A stretch of DNA of 64,000 nucleotides, taken from the NCBI GenBank assembly GCA_009760855.2, contig WPIO01000008.1, positions 9,537,001 through 9,601,000 on the forward strand. Reading direction: 5' to 3'. Source of the stretch: Cristatella mucedo. Taxonomy: Eukaryota; Bryozoa; Phylactolaemata; Cristatellidae. The notes beneath the pieces are model-generated. The model did not search any database and was not told where the DNA came from. It worked only from the letters and a program-made list of their open reading frames with translations. The position numbers and the translations under genes were made by a program. Shown piece after piece: positions 1 to 12,200 of this stretch. The first letter of the stretch is position 1; each line of letters opens with the position of its first letter.

Positions 1-612
1 AATGGCAGAGTAGTGTGAGAAAAACATGCAGAGACGGAAGATAAACTTTTAAGAAAGGTTTTTCGTAAAAGTGCACGGGGCCAAGTAATGTGCACAACCA
101 CACGTTTTTCGGCGGATTTCATAATCAGACGCGCTGCGCCTTCCGTGTAAAAAAAGAGTTAAGCCACGGCTACAGCGTATAATCATCGCATGTTCAAAGA
201 CTTGTTCTGAATGGCTCAATATAGCTCGAGCTGAGGAGTGTCAGAAAATTTTGCTTTGGCAGCAGGGTGTATGTGACGAACCCTGGGGCTTTGATTGGTC
301 AGCAGGTCCAACTAGGAGCCAAATAGTAGAAACAGCTTCTCCTTCGTGACAGCCGGCCAATTTGGCTCCTCCACCAGGATGTAATGACGCTCGGCGACTT
401 AAAAACAGGAAAAGCAGGAATAAAACTCAAGTATGTAGGAAGCAGGTAGGAAGCAAGAATCTCCGTCTAAAGCAGACTTTGGAAGCCCAAACCAAAGGGA
501 AATTGGACTAAATTCGGCGCCAATTTTGGAGGAAGTCGAAAGTATAGGCGAAGCTTTGAAGTAAAAGAATAAAGCAATTACAACCTTATTGTCCATAGGG
601 GACCCGGTAGAA
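1..612. other. unassigned sequence
   Basis: Nothing recognised. There is no repeat family seen elsewhere in the window and no convincing exon. A 77-codon minus-strand frame at 399-632 runs into the LINE-A (aat)n tail and is probably chance. Confidence 0.4.
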
Positions 613-1085
613 TAATAATAATAATAATGCATTTAATACAGCGCCCGCAGATAATTCAAATCTCTTTTTGGGCACTTTACATTTGCTGGAGAGGAAGCAC
701 GATAGAATAGTTAGTGGTAGCATGAAAAGGACACGGATCTGCTAAATGCTTTCATACATATTTGCGTTTTTGGTTTCTTTTTGAATGTGGTCAAGTCAGG
801 GGATGTCGTGACGCAAGTTAAAAATGAGTTCCAAGCTTTGGAAGCTTACGAACGAAAGGCACGATCTTCAAAGGATTTGAGGTCAGTAAGAGACGTAGGT
901 AAAGGATTAGATTACAAAATGCGGGTGGTACGATGCTTTGGCTGGTGGGGGGGGGGGAAATCTGGTAGGTAAGCTTGTGCCGAAGAATGAAGAGACCTAA
1001 AAGCGAGTGACAGAACCTTGAAGTCGATGGGTTGCTTGACTGGGAGCCAGTGCAGGCCGGCAAGAATGAAACGGCTGGCACTGGT
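613..1085 (-). mobile_element. LINE-A copy A1, 3' end, 5'-truncated
   Basis: Read on the minus strand, this is the end of an L2/CR1-like reverse transcriptase followed by the family 3' UTR. It finishes in (ATT)n, seen as aataataataat at 613-629. The conserved tail block (gcgcc..agataa..tctcttt..ggcactttacatttgctg) directly follows. An 11-G run at 947-957 interrupts the coding part, and no long frame survives. It matches the other LINE-A copies in order and orientation. Confidence 0.8.
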
Positions 1086-1984
1086 AAAACAGTTCAGCTA
1101 GGTTTAAGTAGTCAAGCTCTGGCGGAATATTTTCTTAGGTAGATAGCTTTGCTAGGAATAGAACACGTGGTAAGAAGGAGCACATGGCAGTGTATACTCA
1201 AGGAATCAGGCAACCTTCTGATCCTATTTTTGCCCATCGCTTGATCGGTGAGTAACCTGAAGTCGAATTCGTCCTTTATCGCCGCCTAAACCACCCTAGC
1301 TAGTTCCTGTTATAAGCATGTGCTTATGCCCAGCACCGACTTTTGTGTGGTTATATGATGGTGCCGTTAATCAGGCATGATTTCGTCATAGATAGCCAAA
1401 ACGGTTTCTCGGACATAAGGAGAGACATGAGCCAAAAGTAAATTATAATTAGGTTTCATTGATGCTAAAAATAAGGGAGCCTAAGGAATTTTGACAGAAT
1501 ACGCCTACATAATTTGATTCCAGTACCGAGTGTTGTTGTTAAAATCCTTAACACCGATCTGAGCACCTACATCTAAGTCTATTGAAGGCTTAGGAAAGTT
1601 GCATGCTACCGATTTACAGCTCTAATATCATATATTGATTGCAAAATTGCTCAATAATCATTTTAAAATGTATTAATATTATTATTCATACTCTGATGAA
1701 GTCCAGGCCATCCCTGCTCGATCACTCTCAACCAGCTGTTTATTTAAATAACTAGAGCCTCATCACTGAGAGAAGAGTTTTTCATTAAGTAAAGACTTCG
1801 CCTGTCCATCTTACGGCTAGCTAATCGCGTCACATGCGGTGCGCACAAGTTATCAAGGACATTCCTAACCTGGTAAGACACGGTTCGAAAAAAATCGTTC
1901 AAGCTAGAGGGCTGGCGGACGTTATCACACCAGCATTGAATTTGTTGCGTTCAGCTTAGCCACATGTCACAAGCTAAGTAGTGC
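1086..1984. other. unassigned sequence
   Basis: AT-rich single-copy-looking DNA. I found no coding exon with matching splice sites and no known repeat. Confidence 0.4.
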
Positions 1985-2384
1985 TAGCTGGATCGACATG
2001 GCAGTGCTTCTCCTTCATAGCCTTGCTGCATTGCTGCACCAGTTTCAGCCTCCTCGTGCCTCCAGGTCATCTATGGACAATGAGTTACATGTTCCGTTCC
2101 TTAGCTTAAAGATCTTTGACGGCAAAAGCTTTGGCTCTGTAGGTCAAGACTGGGGAACTTACTTCCACAATCCTTATGAATTGACATCCAATTTTCTGCA
2201 GCCAATTGTGGCAAATACTTTCCAGCCGTCCTGAGGTGCTACGTCCATGCTACTCACTACCTCAGTTGTGCTCCTGACTTAGCTCAATTTCACTTTGTTG
2301 CATGATATGAAGTCTGTTAGCTACCGAATACGTACTGAAAGCGGCTTAGGCCTTGAGTGCATTATAGAAAAGTATCCTTCGTAA
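1985..2384 (+). mobile_element. LINE-B copy B1, left part, interrupted
   Basis: This is the 3' end of a LINE-B element. It has the coding remnant for the ...LLHQFQPPRA... block (1998-2234) and then the family 3' UTR with 'gtctgttagctaccgaatacgtac'. It stops at CGTAA (2380-2384), where LINE-A copy A2 is inserted. The missing end resumes at 3259. Confidence 0.85.
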
Positions 2385-3258
2385 TGATAATAATAATAAT
2401 AATAATAATGTACTTGATAAAGCGCCCTCAGAGAACTTAATCTCTTTCTAGGCGCTTTACATTTGCTGCAAAGGGAAATGCAATAAAATGGTAAGTAAAA
2501 TCATGCTTGAAAAACAAACAAAATGAATAACATGGTTAGGGGTGACATGCACAGGGTCAGCATGCAAATGTGGTTAGTGGCAGCATGCACAGTGTCAGCA
2601 CCCATAGGCACGTGAAGGACGAATCACAGGGACCCACTAAATGCTGTCCTAAATAGGTGTGTTTTTAGGTTCCTTTTAAATGTGGTCAGGTCAGGGGATG
2701 TTCTGACGCAGGTCGGGAGGGAGTTCCAGGCTTTGGGAGCATACGAACTAAATGCACGGTCTCCAAAGTATTTGAGGTTTGTACGAGGTATTTCTAGACT
2801 GTTGGATTCTGAAAAGCAGGTGGTACGATGATTGGCCTGATGGGGGAGTATGTCGGAGAGATAGGCTGGAGCCATAAAATGAAGGGACCTAAAAGTGAGC
2901 GACAAAACCTTGAAGTCAAGCCGTTGCTTGACTAGTAGCCAGTGCAGGTCGGCGAGAAGTGGAGTAATGTGGCAACTGCGACGCTCACGACAGACAAGCC
3001 TAGCTTCTGAGTTTTGCACCAGCTGCAATCGCCTGATCGCACATGCTGGTAGGCCAGTAAGCAGTGAGTTGCAGAAGTCGAGACGGGATATCACGAATGC
3101 ATGGACCAACTTGGACGTGTTATGCTTATCTAAACAATCCCGAATTTTAGCAATACTAGGAAGCTGAAAATAGGCAGATTTGACTGTGGAGCTGATATGG
3201 TCGTCTAACGAGAGGTCGCTTTGGAATATGACACCTAGATTTCGAGCTGATTAGACAG
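2385..3258 (-). mobile_element. LINE-A copy A2 inserted in LINE-B
   Basis: About 870 bp of LINE-A on the minus strand. A (taa)n tail starts at 2385. The 161-codon frame at 3109-2624 is the C-terminal, post-catalytic part of an L2/CR1-type reverse transcriptase (SRLDFCNSLLTGLP, RLQLVQNSEARLV, ADLHWLLVKQRLDFKVL, AWNSLPT blocks). The element is 5'-truncated just upstream of this and lacks the catalytic domain. CGTAA flanks it at 2380-2384 and 3259-3263, a likely 5-bp target duplication. Confidence 0.9.
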
Positions 3259-3303
3259 CGTAACACCCACTCAGTCTTTGTGGAATTACAGACGGGATGC
3301 ATT
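3259..3303 (+). mobile_element. LINE-B copy B1, right part
   Basis: Terminal ~45 bp of LINE-B (gcgtaacaccc...agtctttgtgg...acagacggga). It continues the element broken at 2384. The same block ends copies B4, B7 and B8. Confidence 0.85.
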
Positions 3304-4100
3304 TTATTTCTGCTAAGGTCAAGGTAAGTTAACTGTACTCTGCTCGTTCTCAATAATGCTAACGATCAAAGTAAAAAAGCGAGCTTTAAGTTACCAAATT
3401 GTGCCTAGTCAGCCAACCAGCCTACGCAAGGTACTAACATCTTTTCCACTTCTGTCACAGCTTTGAAACGAAATGTTCAGTGACTGCCTTTTACGATTTT
3501 AGGTACAGGGTGTAGCACAGTTTATTCAGCATCAAGTGAACAGAGGTTCTACTTTCATAGCCAAAGTCACGAACATCTTGCACGCCCAAATGCAGGTGAC
3601 TTACTGACTCTTGCCTATATGGCGCGACTACTGAAAGTGAATGCCTGCAGCAGCGAATTGCTATCTTTAAATACGCCGAGGTTGTTAGCTGTGAAATTTC
3701 GGCTTCAACTGTCTGCAGTAGAGTTTTGGTGAAGGTTTAGATATCTCACAGTATTTTACGAAGCTATGCAGCTGCACTAGTCCCAGATAGCAGTGAACCG
3801 TCATTGTACTAAATCAGCCAGATCACGTGTGCCAGACTTGATACTCGTGGTTCCTGAATTATAACGACTTGGAACCGATTATGCAATAGTCGGAGCAGCA
3901 TACAATCTGAAGCCTTGCATTAGGCAGGTCACTGTGCCTTTCAAGTTACACTGAGTTATGGGCTCTAGCCTTTTTGCCCTATGAGAGTTGTAGTACGCCT
4001 GGGCTGCCAGCTGACATCAGAAATCCTCCGTAGCTTTTGAATAGACTTCCTTATGCTATTGATACGGGACTTATTATCGAACGGTATGGGTTTTCTTTAT
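3304..4100. other. unassigned sequence
   Basis: Nothing recognised in 800 bp: no family repeat and no hydrophobic or motif-bearing exon with plausible splice sites. Confidence 0.4.
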
Positions 4101-6290
4101 TGTTGCCGTGTTATGATACTGTCGACATACTTGTGTGCATCGGTGCTGCTGCACCTGCAAGTCGCCCTCTGTAATCCAAAAGCTCAAGGCTTCACCGGTA
4201 TCCCTCGCACGTCAGCTGGGGATTAGCATCAGTACGAGTGCTGTGTTGGCGGCCTACTTCTGTATGAACTTGAAAGCTGATTGCGAGAAAACGCTGACTC
4301 AGGCGGCCGAGAGAGATGGGTGGAGGCCCTTCGAGGGATTAGTCTGCCTAAGCAGTCGCCTTTTATCGAGCGGTTGAGGGCGTGCACCGTGGCTCGACAC
4401 AAATGACTCAGCAGTGGAGCGCAATTCCACGCGTTGGCTGCATCGCTGTGGGGACATCTGTCTAACCACGAGCAGCCGCCAGCTGTCGAGCTGTTTCTAA
4501 AAAGAACTGCCATCAGCGGCCAACTGGAACGAAGCGCTCCGATTGGCTAGCGTCTCGGCTCACTCCTTGCAGCTTGAACGCCGCCCTAGGATCCGTCGCG
4601 GCTCACTCACAGCAACCGGGACGCTGGCGAATAAGAGCGCAATTTTTCCGCTGCTAGACGCAAGCCAAGACAGCCGAGCTCTTAGCTACGCTCGACGCCA
4701 AGCTCTCAACGAAGCGACTCGTAATCTACGGAACCAAAGCTACATATAGTCTCACACAAACGCGATCGCACTCAGACACTCCTAAGTCAAGGCTTCCCTT
4801 TGACACAGTCGTCTCTTGTGTGCCTGCGCACGCACGTTTTCTCGCAGGAGACGTGTGCGTGTGCGCGTTCACCCGCGCGAATGCCTGTGCTCGTGGTGGT
4901 GTTTGCGGACGTGCGTAATTGCGTGGCGCTCGCGTGTGCCTGCAGACGGTAGTGCAGAGGTCGGCTGCAAAGAGGTATGCATGCAGAACAGAAGTTTCAC
5001 TTCTTCTAGAAGCCCACTCGTGGTAGCAGCAGCAGAGGGTGGTAGCAATCCGCAGTCAGCAGCAGCGACTGAGGCGAGGCGACAAGGCTCATACATTACG
5101 CTGCCAAGTCGCTCAGCCGTCCGCTTGCCGGCAGGAGACGATATCTCGACGACTGTTGTTTGAACGATAGATAGCACTTTGATTCTGCAGCAATCGACAG
5201 CAGCTAAACGCTACAATACTAGCCGGTAAATACAGGCATATGTGTACTGTTAATACAGTGTGTCAGTGTCTCGAAGTTCAAGCACGCAAGTTGAAAGCAA
5301 AATGCAGTATCCCGTACTAGTCCATGCAGACTGCATGGAAAATACTAGCAGTGCTGGCATCTTGAAGTACGGCCGCCGAGTCGAACATACGAACTCATTA
5401 CACGAAGGTATGCCGAAGGTGGCAGAGCGCCGCCGCAATCAATAGTAGCAATATCTAATTATGAAAAGTCCTGGTGGTTAATGTAGACCAGTCTATTCCG
5501 TAGCCGCAAGGATGCACATTTGTACCGCACTAGCCGTACAGCAAAACGTTTTTCGAAGCCCAGAGTTGATTACCCAACTAGTACTTGAGGGAGGTTTTTA
5601 ATGTTTCTAAAACATACATTATGATGACAGCGGCTCAAAAAAGCATTGCAATTCAGGAAGCTGTAATGATCTCAAGACTGCTCCCAATCAAATCGCTTTG
5701 ACTCGCACGCGTTTCAATGCGGCACGGAATGCACGCGTCAGCGCGGTGACCACGCTGACAGCTTGCATCTACCGTGCTATCGTCTGCTTTAACTCGCAGG
5801 TCGTTAGCCCAACGCACACCGTGTTTGACGTTAAAGTGACGCTCACGAACACGACCTGCGTCATGCCCAATATTCCGTGGGCAAGCTGCTGCTTGAGGGC
5901 GCAGGTGCGTGCTTTGACGGCTGCGGAGAAAGCCAAAACTCGGGGCTGGCTGGCCTCGAAGCTTTCTTGGCGCGAGCGCGCGCGTCGCAGTCGATGACCT
6001 CAAGCAGTCGCTCGCCCACCTTAAAATGCCACGACGCTTGCGGTCGTTTCGTCCAGGTGAAGACGTGCCAAGCCATCGTCGATCACAGACTTCGCCGCTA
6101 TTTCTCGAGGAACTTGCTTAGCTTACGGAAAATCACGTGCACGCCGAGCGAGCCGCCGAGCAGGTAGGTATTTGCAGCAGCGTCCCACCGACGGTGGCGG
6201 CGCCCGCCATGTCGCAGGGCCGGGACTTGGCATCGGCCTTACATGGCCCGAATGGTTGAGCCTTGCGACTCGTCAGCCGTTTAGTATTCG
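4101..6290. other. GC/CpG-rich island with overlapping short frames
   Basis: Base composition rises sharply against the AT-rich flanks, most of all at 5690-6260, where CG dinucleotides are dense (for example gcgcgagcgcgcgcg near 5970). Open frames of 60-120 codons exist on both strands, as expected where stop codons are scarce. None shows a domain I recognise. The best candidates are a minus-strand frame at 6076-5861 beginning MAWHVFTWTKRP and a plus-strand frame at 5877-6167 ending at a donor-like gtaggt (6163). The island could be a promoter with first exons of an undetected gene or a decayed GC-rich element. Confidence 0.35.
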
Positions 6291-6298
6291 TTCAATAA

Positions 6299-6450
6299 TT
6301 GTAAAGCACCCAGAAAGAGATACAGTTTTCTGATGGCGCTTTCTCAAATGTAATAATACTACAATAATTGTTATTATATATAATATAATAATATGATATA
6401 ATAATAATAATAATTATTATTATTATAATATAATAATATGCTAGTTATTA
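6299..6450 (+). mobile_element. LINE-A 3' tail fragment A3 with AT-palindromic tract
   Basis: The block gtaaagc..cctagaaagagat..gttttctga..ggcgcttt of the LINE-A tail is present on the plus strand. It is followed by about 80 bp of expanded, partly palindromic ataat/attat repeats derived from the (TAA)n tail. Only the tail is left. Confidence 0.7.
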
Positions 6451-8756
6451 TTACTCATGCCATTCAGTCCGACCCAGATCCAACGCAGAGAAATACCGTC
6501 CTCTAGCTAACTTGATCTGAATAAAAAAAAAAGTTGGCACGCGCTGAATAGTAGCTCCAGTTACCTTACTCACTCAGTGAAACAACTGCGATGTTCAGCG
6601 ACTTCCGTCGGAATCAGGCTAATAAAATGCTCTTAGCTCTTTCAAGTTTTAGTCCAAGTGAAGCTCATTTAAAAAAACCAACTGCCGTATCTTCCCCTGT
6701 TAAGTTTCAAAAGAAAAAGTTTGGCTAATTCACCTGAACGTTGGAGCACCGTAAAATGGCCTACGAGCATGACGTCGCGAATACATGGTTAGCCGATGGT
6801 GAAGCACATTGAACCGCCCGATAGCATCTTGCCAAAGCTAACACGACAAGATTGCTTAATTTCCTTTTCCGCTAGAAGAACCGACGGACAAGAATCCATA
6901 GCGCTGTAATGGAAAACAAGCATCACGAAAGCGGACTCTTAAAAGGCAGTCGTCTGTCTCTGTTTGTGGTATCGAGTGAGTTTTCCTACTTAGTTCCGAA
7001 TGAATAATCCTCCAAATAATGAAATCGTCGGTTCATTTTGTGCTAGTTTTTCACGCCATTTTCAGTTATCTGCTCTAATCTGATGTCTTGGCGCCGACTG
7101 GATCGACGCATTTGAAGGCAAGCTCCTGAATTGCGTCGATATCGCGAAATATCTAGTTGCACCTTTATCCGTCGTCCCTTTCCACACGAATGACACGTAT
7201 TGACAGACGTCGAAGTAGAAAGTTTCTCAAGATCGAATGGATGCAAAGCGTTTCGTGGGTAAAAGCAAAGGCTCAGATCGCTTTCAAATTAAAGTGCCGA
7301 AACCGTTGTACTTGGATAGAACCTTTTCGAGCTTGCCTTCCAAAGCAGTCACTAGGTGTCGCTAATGCTTGCTTGGCAGGCCAACGCCGCATGGAAACCT
7401 TTAGGGCTCCTAGCCATGATCTGGAAAGCGTTAGCACACTTTGCCTTGCAGCTGTCGTTGCCGCCAGCGATGCTGGCAGCCTAACGAGCTGTCCCTGAAC
7501 GCTTTTAAAGTAATTCAATTTCCAAGCGCCATACTGTTGAGCTTAAGCTGTCCACCATTGACTGAGCCAATGCGAGGAGCCACTGGGTCTCGTAAATTGA
7601 TTCCTGAGCCGCTAGATTAGCAGCTCGAGCGTCGGTCAAACTCGGGCGCCTGCGATTGGCTGCAAGGGTAGCGAGCCGTGCTCGGCGATATTTCAATCTG
7701 GCTCCACGGCGGTCCCACTTACGCGTTACGTGCTCAACAATTAGCGAGGCAATCCAGCGAAGGCGGGAGATTTATTAGACTCAGAGATGCTACGCAAAAT
7801 GCTTCATTTGCGATACCACGGCAAATTGGCACAGACGTGCTGATCACATTGTTGTAGCTGCTGTTAAAATTGCGGTTCTTCCAATGCACACAGATCGCAC
7901 GTCCAAAGAGATTCCGGATGCATGGCTTTGTCACAGTAGACACAGTGCAATTGTACAGTACTAGGGTTGGCTCTGGCAAAATGCTTCTTCTTTAGGATGG
8001 ACTTCTCTAGCTAGCTGCTTGCTTGCTGATGCCAGGCAAAAGGACGATCGGGCTAATCCAATCGCTTGCCGATTTGACTCGTGCTCAACGTGCTAACAAT
8101 AATAGTAATTATCCTTTGATGTGTAGAACCCTCAGAGAAATACACCTCTAACTTCACACTTGGTGTTTGGTTCAAACCCTGATCGTAGGCAGCCAACATT
8201 CCGCTATTAGCGTGCGTGTGTGTTTTCAAGTGAGTGTTCAAGTTTGTGCGTTGCTCCCAGCAAAAAGAGCTACTCGCTGCTCTGCTCCAGAGTCCGGTAT
8301 CCAGTATTAATAATATGAAGTATCCTGCAGGATCCGGCGTCGTCATGCGACTGACTTTCGGTAGGAATGGTTGGTAGAGGTCAGAGTTCAAGCGTGAGCA
8401 AGCTCTGAAATTCACCAGCAGCTTGCTCTTCTAATGATTACACAGTAATACTACCAATGTCCGTGGCCCTTAGTCCTGACTGACATGCAGAGAATCTCGT
8501 AAAACCAACGATTCGCTCTTTCACTATTTATGCCCAGGCACCGCTTCTTAGAGTATTGCATGCTGGGTCTTCCTGTCTTTTTATATGGTTACCCGATCAC
8601 GAAGCGTCGCGACCAAGAAGGTTAGTTATACGTGGCAGGCACTATACAATTCTTAGTCACCAATGGTCACTTAACTTCACGGCAGACGGCCAACCGAACA
8701 ACTTCGACCTACGTTTGCGACTCAGCAGCCGGTACCTGTAGGCGTGTAGGTAGGTG
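6451..8756. other. unassigned sequence
   Basis: No repeat family or supported exon in 2.3 kb. Frames of 60-120 codons at 7157-7498, 7505-7696, 7734-7979 and 8053-8415 have no recognisable motif and no paired splice sites. Confidence 0.35.
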
Positions 8757-9292
8757 ATGGTAATAATAAATTTGAGAAGCACCAAAGGGAAATGAATCTC
8801 TTTATCTTAACCATAAATATGCGCAAAAAGAAGCATGCTAATTGATCTGTGGTAACAAACAAGGTGTCCGTGTATAATCAATCACATAGGGAAATTCAAA
8901 TGAATCCAGCCAATTCTGAAAGGAACATGTGAGCTTTTAGCTTCTTTTTAAATATTGTCATGTCAAGGACTGTATTGACGTCATTCGGAAGCGAGTTCCG
9001 GGATTTGGAAGCTTGCCAACAGAAGGCAGGTCCCTAAAAGACAGGTCTCCAAAGAATTTGAGGTCGGTTAGAGACGCAGCTAAGTGATTTGAGTCACAAA
9101 ACATTGGTTACTACAACGAATGTCTTGGCTGAGCACTTGCTCAGGTTGGCTGAATCAAAAGAATGAAGAAACCTACAAGTAAAATATATAACCTTGATGA
9201 CGGTAGGCTGCTTGACTGGGAGACAGTGCAAGCCGTTAGAAGTTGCGTTTTGCGTAGTTGAGAAGTGGTGTTCTCCTGTAACTGCCATATTA
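8757..9292 (-). mobile_element. LINE-A copy A4, strongly decayed
   Basis: Minus-strand LINE-A tail (taataataaat then agcacc..aatctcttt) followed by decayed coding sequence recognisable by ...agcgagttccgggatttggaagc... and ...gcttgactgggagacagtgcaagcc.... It carries frameshifts and stops throughout. Confidence 0.7.
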
Positions 9293-9984
9293 AAGTCAGA
9301 AAAGCTTTGCTCTACATTTTGATGGTGTCTACAGCGCTGCTAGTCTTCATAATCTGGGAGATGAACATGGAGATGAGGTTAGCGGTGGCAGGCTTGAAGG
9401 TGGATTACGCAGTAAAGCAGGGAACGGAGGTTGAATAGTTCAGTGGTGAACTAGTCACATGGTGGAACTAAAGAAGAATATAGCCGCTTTTAGCCAACAC
9501 AACATCGTCTCAAAAGGGGCATCACAATGCAAGCAGAAAATAACTAATCCACTCTCCCAAAATTTTGGTTTAACGACATTGGAGTTTTCAACTAGGATTT
9601 AGCTGAGAAAATTAACAATATTAACCAGACTTTGCCAGCAAGCTAAGTGCAACATGTTTTTCCAGCTAAAATTGGCTCTTCAAAAGTAAAAACTGTGCGG
9701 TATGAGATTACCTGGATAGATTGTGTTAGAAGCACTTTGAAAAACTGGCAGAGAGTTTTGTGTGAATCTAAGTTATCCAATTTCAATAACTGGTGCTTGA
9801 GCAGCACATTAATGAGGTCTTTCTCGACGCTTGCCGTCAGAAGAAATCAAGTCTCGAATTCGGCAGGCCGAGTGACGGTACTGGATAAAAGTAATGGCGT
9901 TCAAGCGTTTTGGCGTATCGTGCATCTGGAGTGCATATTTATGACCGCAGCCGCACACATCAGCTGAGATGCTTCTGAACTGCG
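9293..9984. other. unassigned sequence
   Basis: Nothing recognised. Confidence 0.35.
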
Positions 9985-10352
9985 GACTGCTCTTCAATGC
10001 TCCCAAAGCCTGGAACTCCCTCCCGACCTGCGTCAGAACATCCCCTGACCTGACCACATTTAAAAGGAACCTAAAACACACACCTATTTAGGACAGCATT
10101 TAGTGAGTCCCTATGATTCGTCCCTCACGTGCTTATTCGTGCTGACACTATGCATTCTGCCACTAACCAAATTTGCACGCTGAACCTGTGCATGTCACCC
10201 CTAACCATGCTATTCATTTTGTTTGTTTTTCAAGCACGATTTTACGTACCATTTAATTGCATTTCCCTTTGCAAATGAAAGGCGCCTAGAAAGAAATTAA
10301 GTTCTCTGAGGGCGCTTTATCAAGCACATTATTATTACTATTATTATTATTA
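9985..10352 (+). mobile_element. LINE-A copy A5, 3' end
   Basis: Plus-strand LINE-A. It encodes the end of the reverse transcriptase tail (AWNSLPT..TSPDLTTFKRNLK), then the full 3' UTR, ending gggcgctttatcaagcacattattatt(a/t)n at 10352. It is among the better preserved tails in the window. Confidence 0.85.
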
Positions 10353-10628
10353 ACGCACAGGTGCGATGGATGCATCGAACCACAGAGGAGCCTTAGCAAC
10401 TACATTAATATCACCAGGACGGCACTGCGTCTCTATGCACAGGCCAATAGCCTCTCGTCAGTACCAACATTGCGACACGTCGTCAGTGTGTCCACTCAGG
10501 TATAATCGCATGGATCGCTCTGCAGGAATGCCTCTGTCATGTGATGTTATGATACAGGTTGCACGATTACAATGCTGGCGTCGTGACAAAGGCCATTCGG
10601 GTGATGTCTGATGTAAATATTGCTGCAG

Positions 10629-10682
10629 GTCGTTGCCGGCTTGAAGTATTACGTCGAAGCAACTGTGGACTTCTCTGGCAGT
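10629..10682 (+). CDS. cystatin-like exon (orphan)
   Basis: This 54-nt segment lies between a good acceptor (aatattgctgcag) and a strong donor (gtaagtag), phase 0 to 0. It reads VVAGLKYYVEATVDFSGS, and the three bases before it are CAG (Gln). Q-V-V-A-G followed by x-x-Y-Y is the protease-contact loop of cystatins and stefins, which inhibit papain-like cysteine proteases. In-frame TAA lies 12 nt upstream, so the N-terminal part must come from another exon, which I could not find. A 0-phase continuation after a 42-nt intron (acceptor at 10724) stays open for 45 codons but has no recognisable cystatin C-terminal motif. The motif is short, so a pseudo-exon or chance match is possible. Confidence 0.45.
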
Positions 10683-10870
10683 GTAAGTAGTCACAGCCAA
10701 CTTGACCTATATTTTTGACCCCAGAGTAATTTACAATCGTTAGGGAAAGTCATAAGCACTAATGCGGTGGGAGAGCTTAGGGCTTGGCGAGATCGAAGAA
10801 CGCTTGCTAGCTTAATCGTATGCTGTGATCCTGCCTCAGAGGTTGATTTCACGTTTGACTAATACCCTTA

Positions 10871-11700
10871 ATGATAATAAAACATTTGCATAGCAATCCC
10901 AGAGAACTTAATCCCTTTCTGGACATTTATATATCATGTAGAGGAAATACGACTGTAGATTAGTTGTAGCATGCACGATGTCAAATGATTAATATGGTCG
11001 GTCATAACATTTACGGTGTCAGCACCCATAAGCACGAAAAGGGAAAATCCTAAGAACTCATCCAATAATACGCGGAACAGGTGAAATTTTAGCTTATTTT
11101 CAAATGTCGCTCAGTCATGGAATGTTCTGAAGTAACTATGGAGTTCGTTCCAGGCTATAAGAGCTTGTGAACCGAAGCCACGGTCGCCTAAAGGGATTTG
11201 AGGTTAATCTCGAGACATAGCTACTTGATTTGAGTAGGAAGAGCAGATGGATCCAAAAATAGCCTGGCCGGGGAGTAGTTCTGTTAGGTAAGCTCGAGGC
11301 ATAGAATTAGGGGAACATAAGTGAAGGAAAAAGACCTTGAAGTCAATACGATGCTGGTTGGAAACCAGACTGGTCGGCGAGAAATGGCCCGATGACAAAA
11401 GTGGGATGCTTACGACCGACAAATCTTGCTGCACTCTTTGTACCAACTAAACGTCTGATTGCGAAGGGCCAGTATATCTGCAAGTAATGAGTTAACATGC
11501 TTTACGATAATATCTAGTAGCTCAGGCAAGAATGAAAAAATGTCAATCGTAGCGTGAATTTGCTTGAAAGAGATAAAAGAGTAATACTTAATTGGCGCTG
11601 TGCTAGCCAGTCGAACTAACATATTGAAATCGATTCTTTGTTAATTAGGCGCCAGTCAAGATATTCAGAAGTGGAATAATGTGGCAATATATGCCGTTGG
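10871..11700 (-). mobile_element. LINE-A copy A6, decayed
   Basis: Minus-strand LINE-A from the tail (agagaacttaatccctttct) through the UTR into coding remnants. The 80-codon frame at 11446-11204 still shows FKVFFLHL..AYLTELLPGQA. A short further block at 11655-11700 (agaagtggaataatgtggcaa) matches the next part of the family. Confidence 0.75.
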
Positions 11701-12150
11701 CCGTCGGTGACGGATCTGACGAGCCGTTAATTTCTGTGCATCACTCGCAGAAAATTAAGGGTGTAGGCCGAGAACGGTCGTTAAAGGGAACTTAAATACT
11801 CCGGACGCGATGTCACAAAACACATTTATTAGTTTCGCTATCGCATTCATTCACTAGCTGGCCCTGATTTTAGCTATGTTCTTTAATCAAAAGTAGGCCG
11901 ACTTGATAGTGTAGGAAATGTGCTCGTCTCATGACAAGTCACTTTGCTTTAGTATACCTAGATAAATTACGGGCAAATGTGATTGGAGTGGCATTAGCTG
12001 AAACCGATCTTGTAGATTAAGAAGTGGTGCTGGCTGATCTCGATCTTGAGGATTGGGTATTCCAACAGTTTTCGGATGAAAATCAAGGCTAAGAAGGGTC
12101 GAAGGTCATTTACCAAGGTCCGATAAAGTGTTCATGTGTAAGGGGCTCTG

Positions 12151-12200
<50 letters not shown>

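Noticed and set aside
2895-3167. 90-codon plus-strand frame and similar frames opposite LINE-A copies (22174-22428, 36835-37056, 14263-14463)
   Set aside because: They are antisense shadows of the LINE-A reverse transcriptase.
4816-5163. 115-codon Arg/Cys-rich frame starting MCACARTF, with a 102-codon frame opposite
   Set aside because: The GC-rich context removes stops on both strands; there is no motif, no splice support and a biased composition.
8053-8415. 120-codon minus-strand frame
   Set aside because: No motif, no splice sites in phase, and composition like translated non-coding DNA.
10366-10611. 81-codon frame upstream of the cystatin-like exon as its N-terminal part
   Set aside because: Ends in a stop before the exon, shows no cystatin N-terminal features, and the opposite strand is open too.
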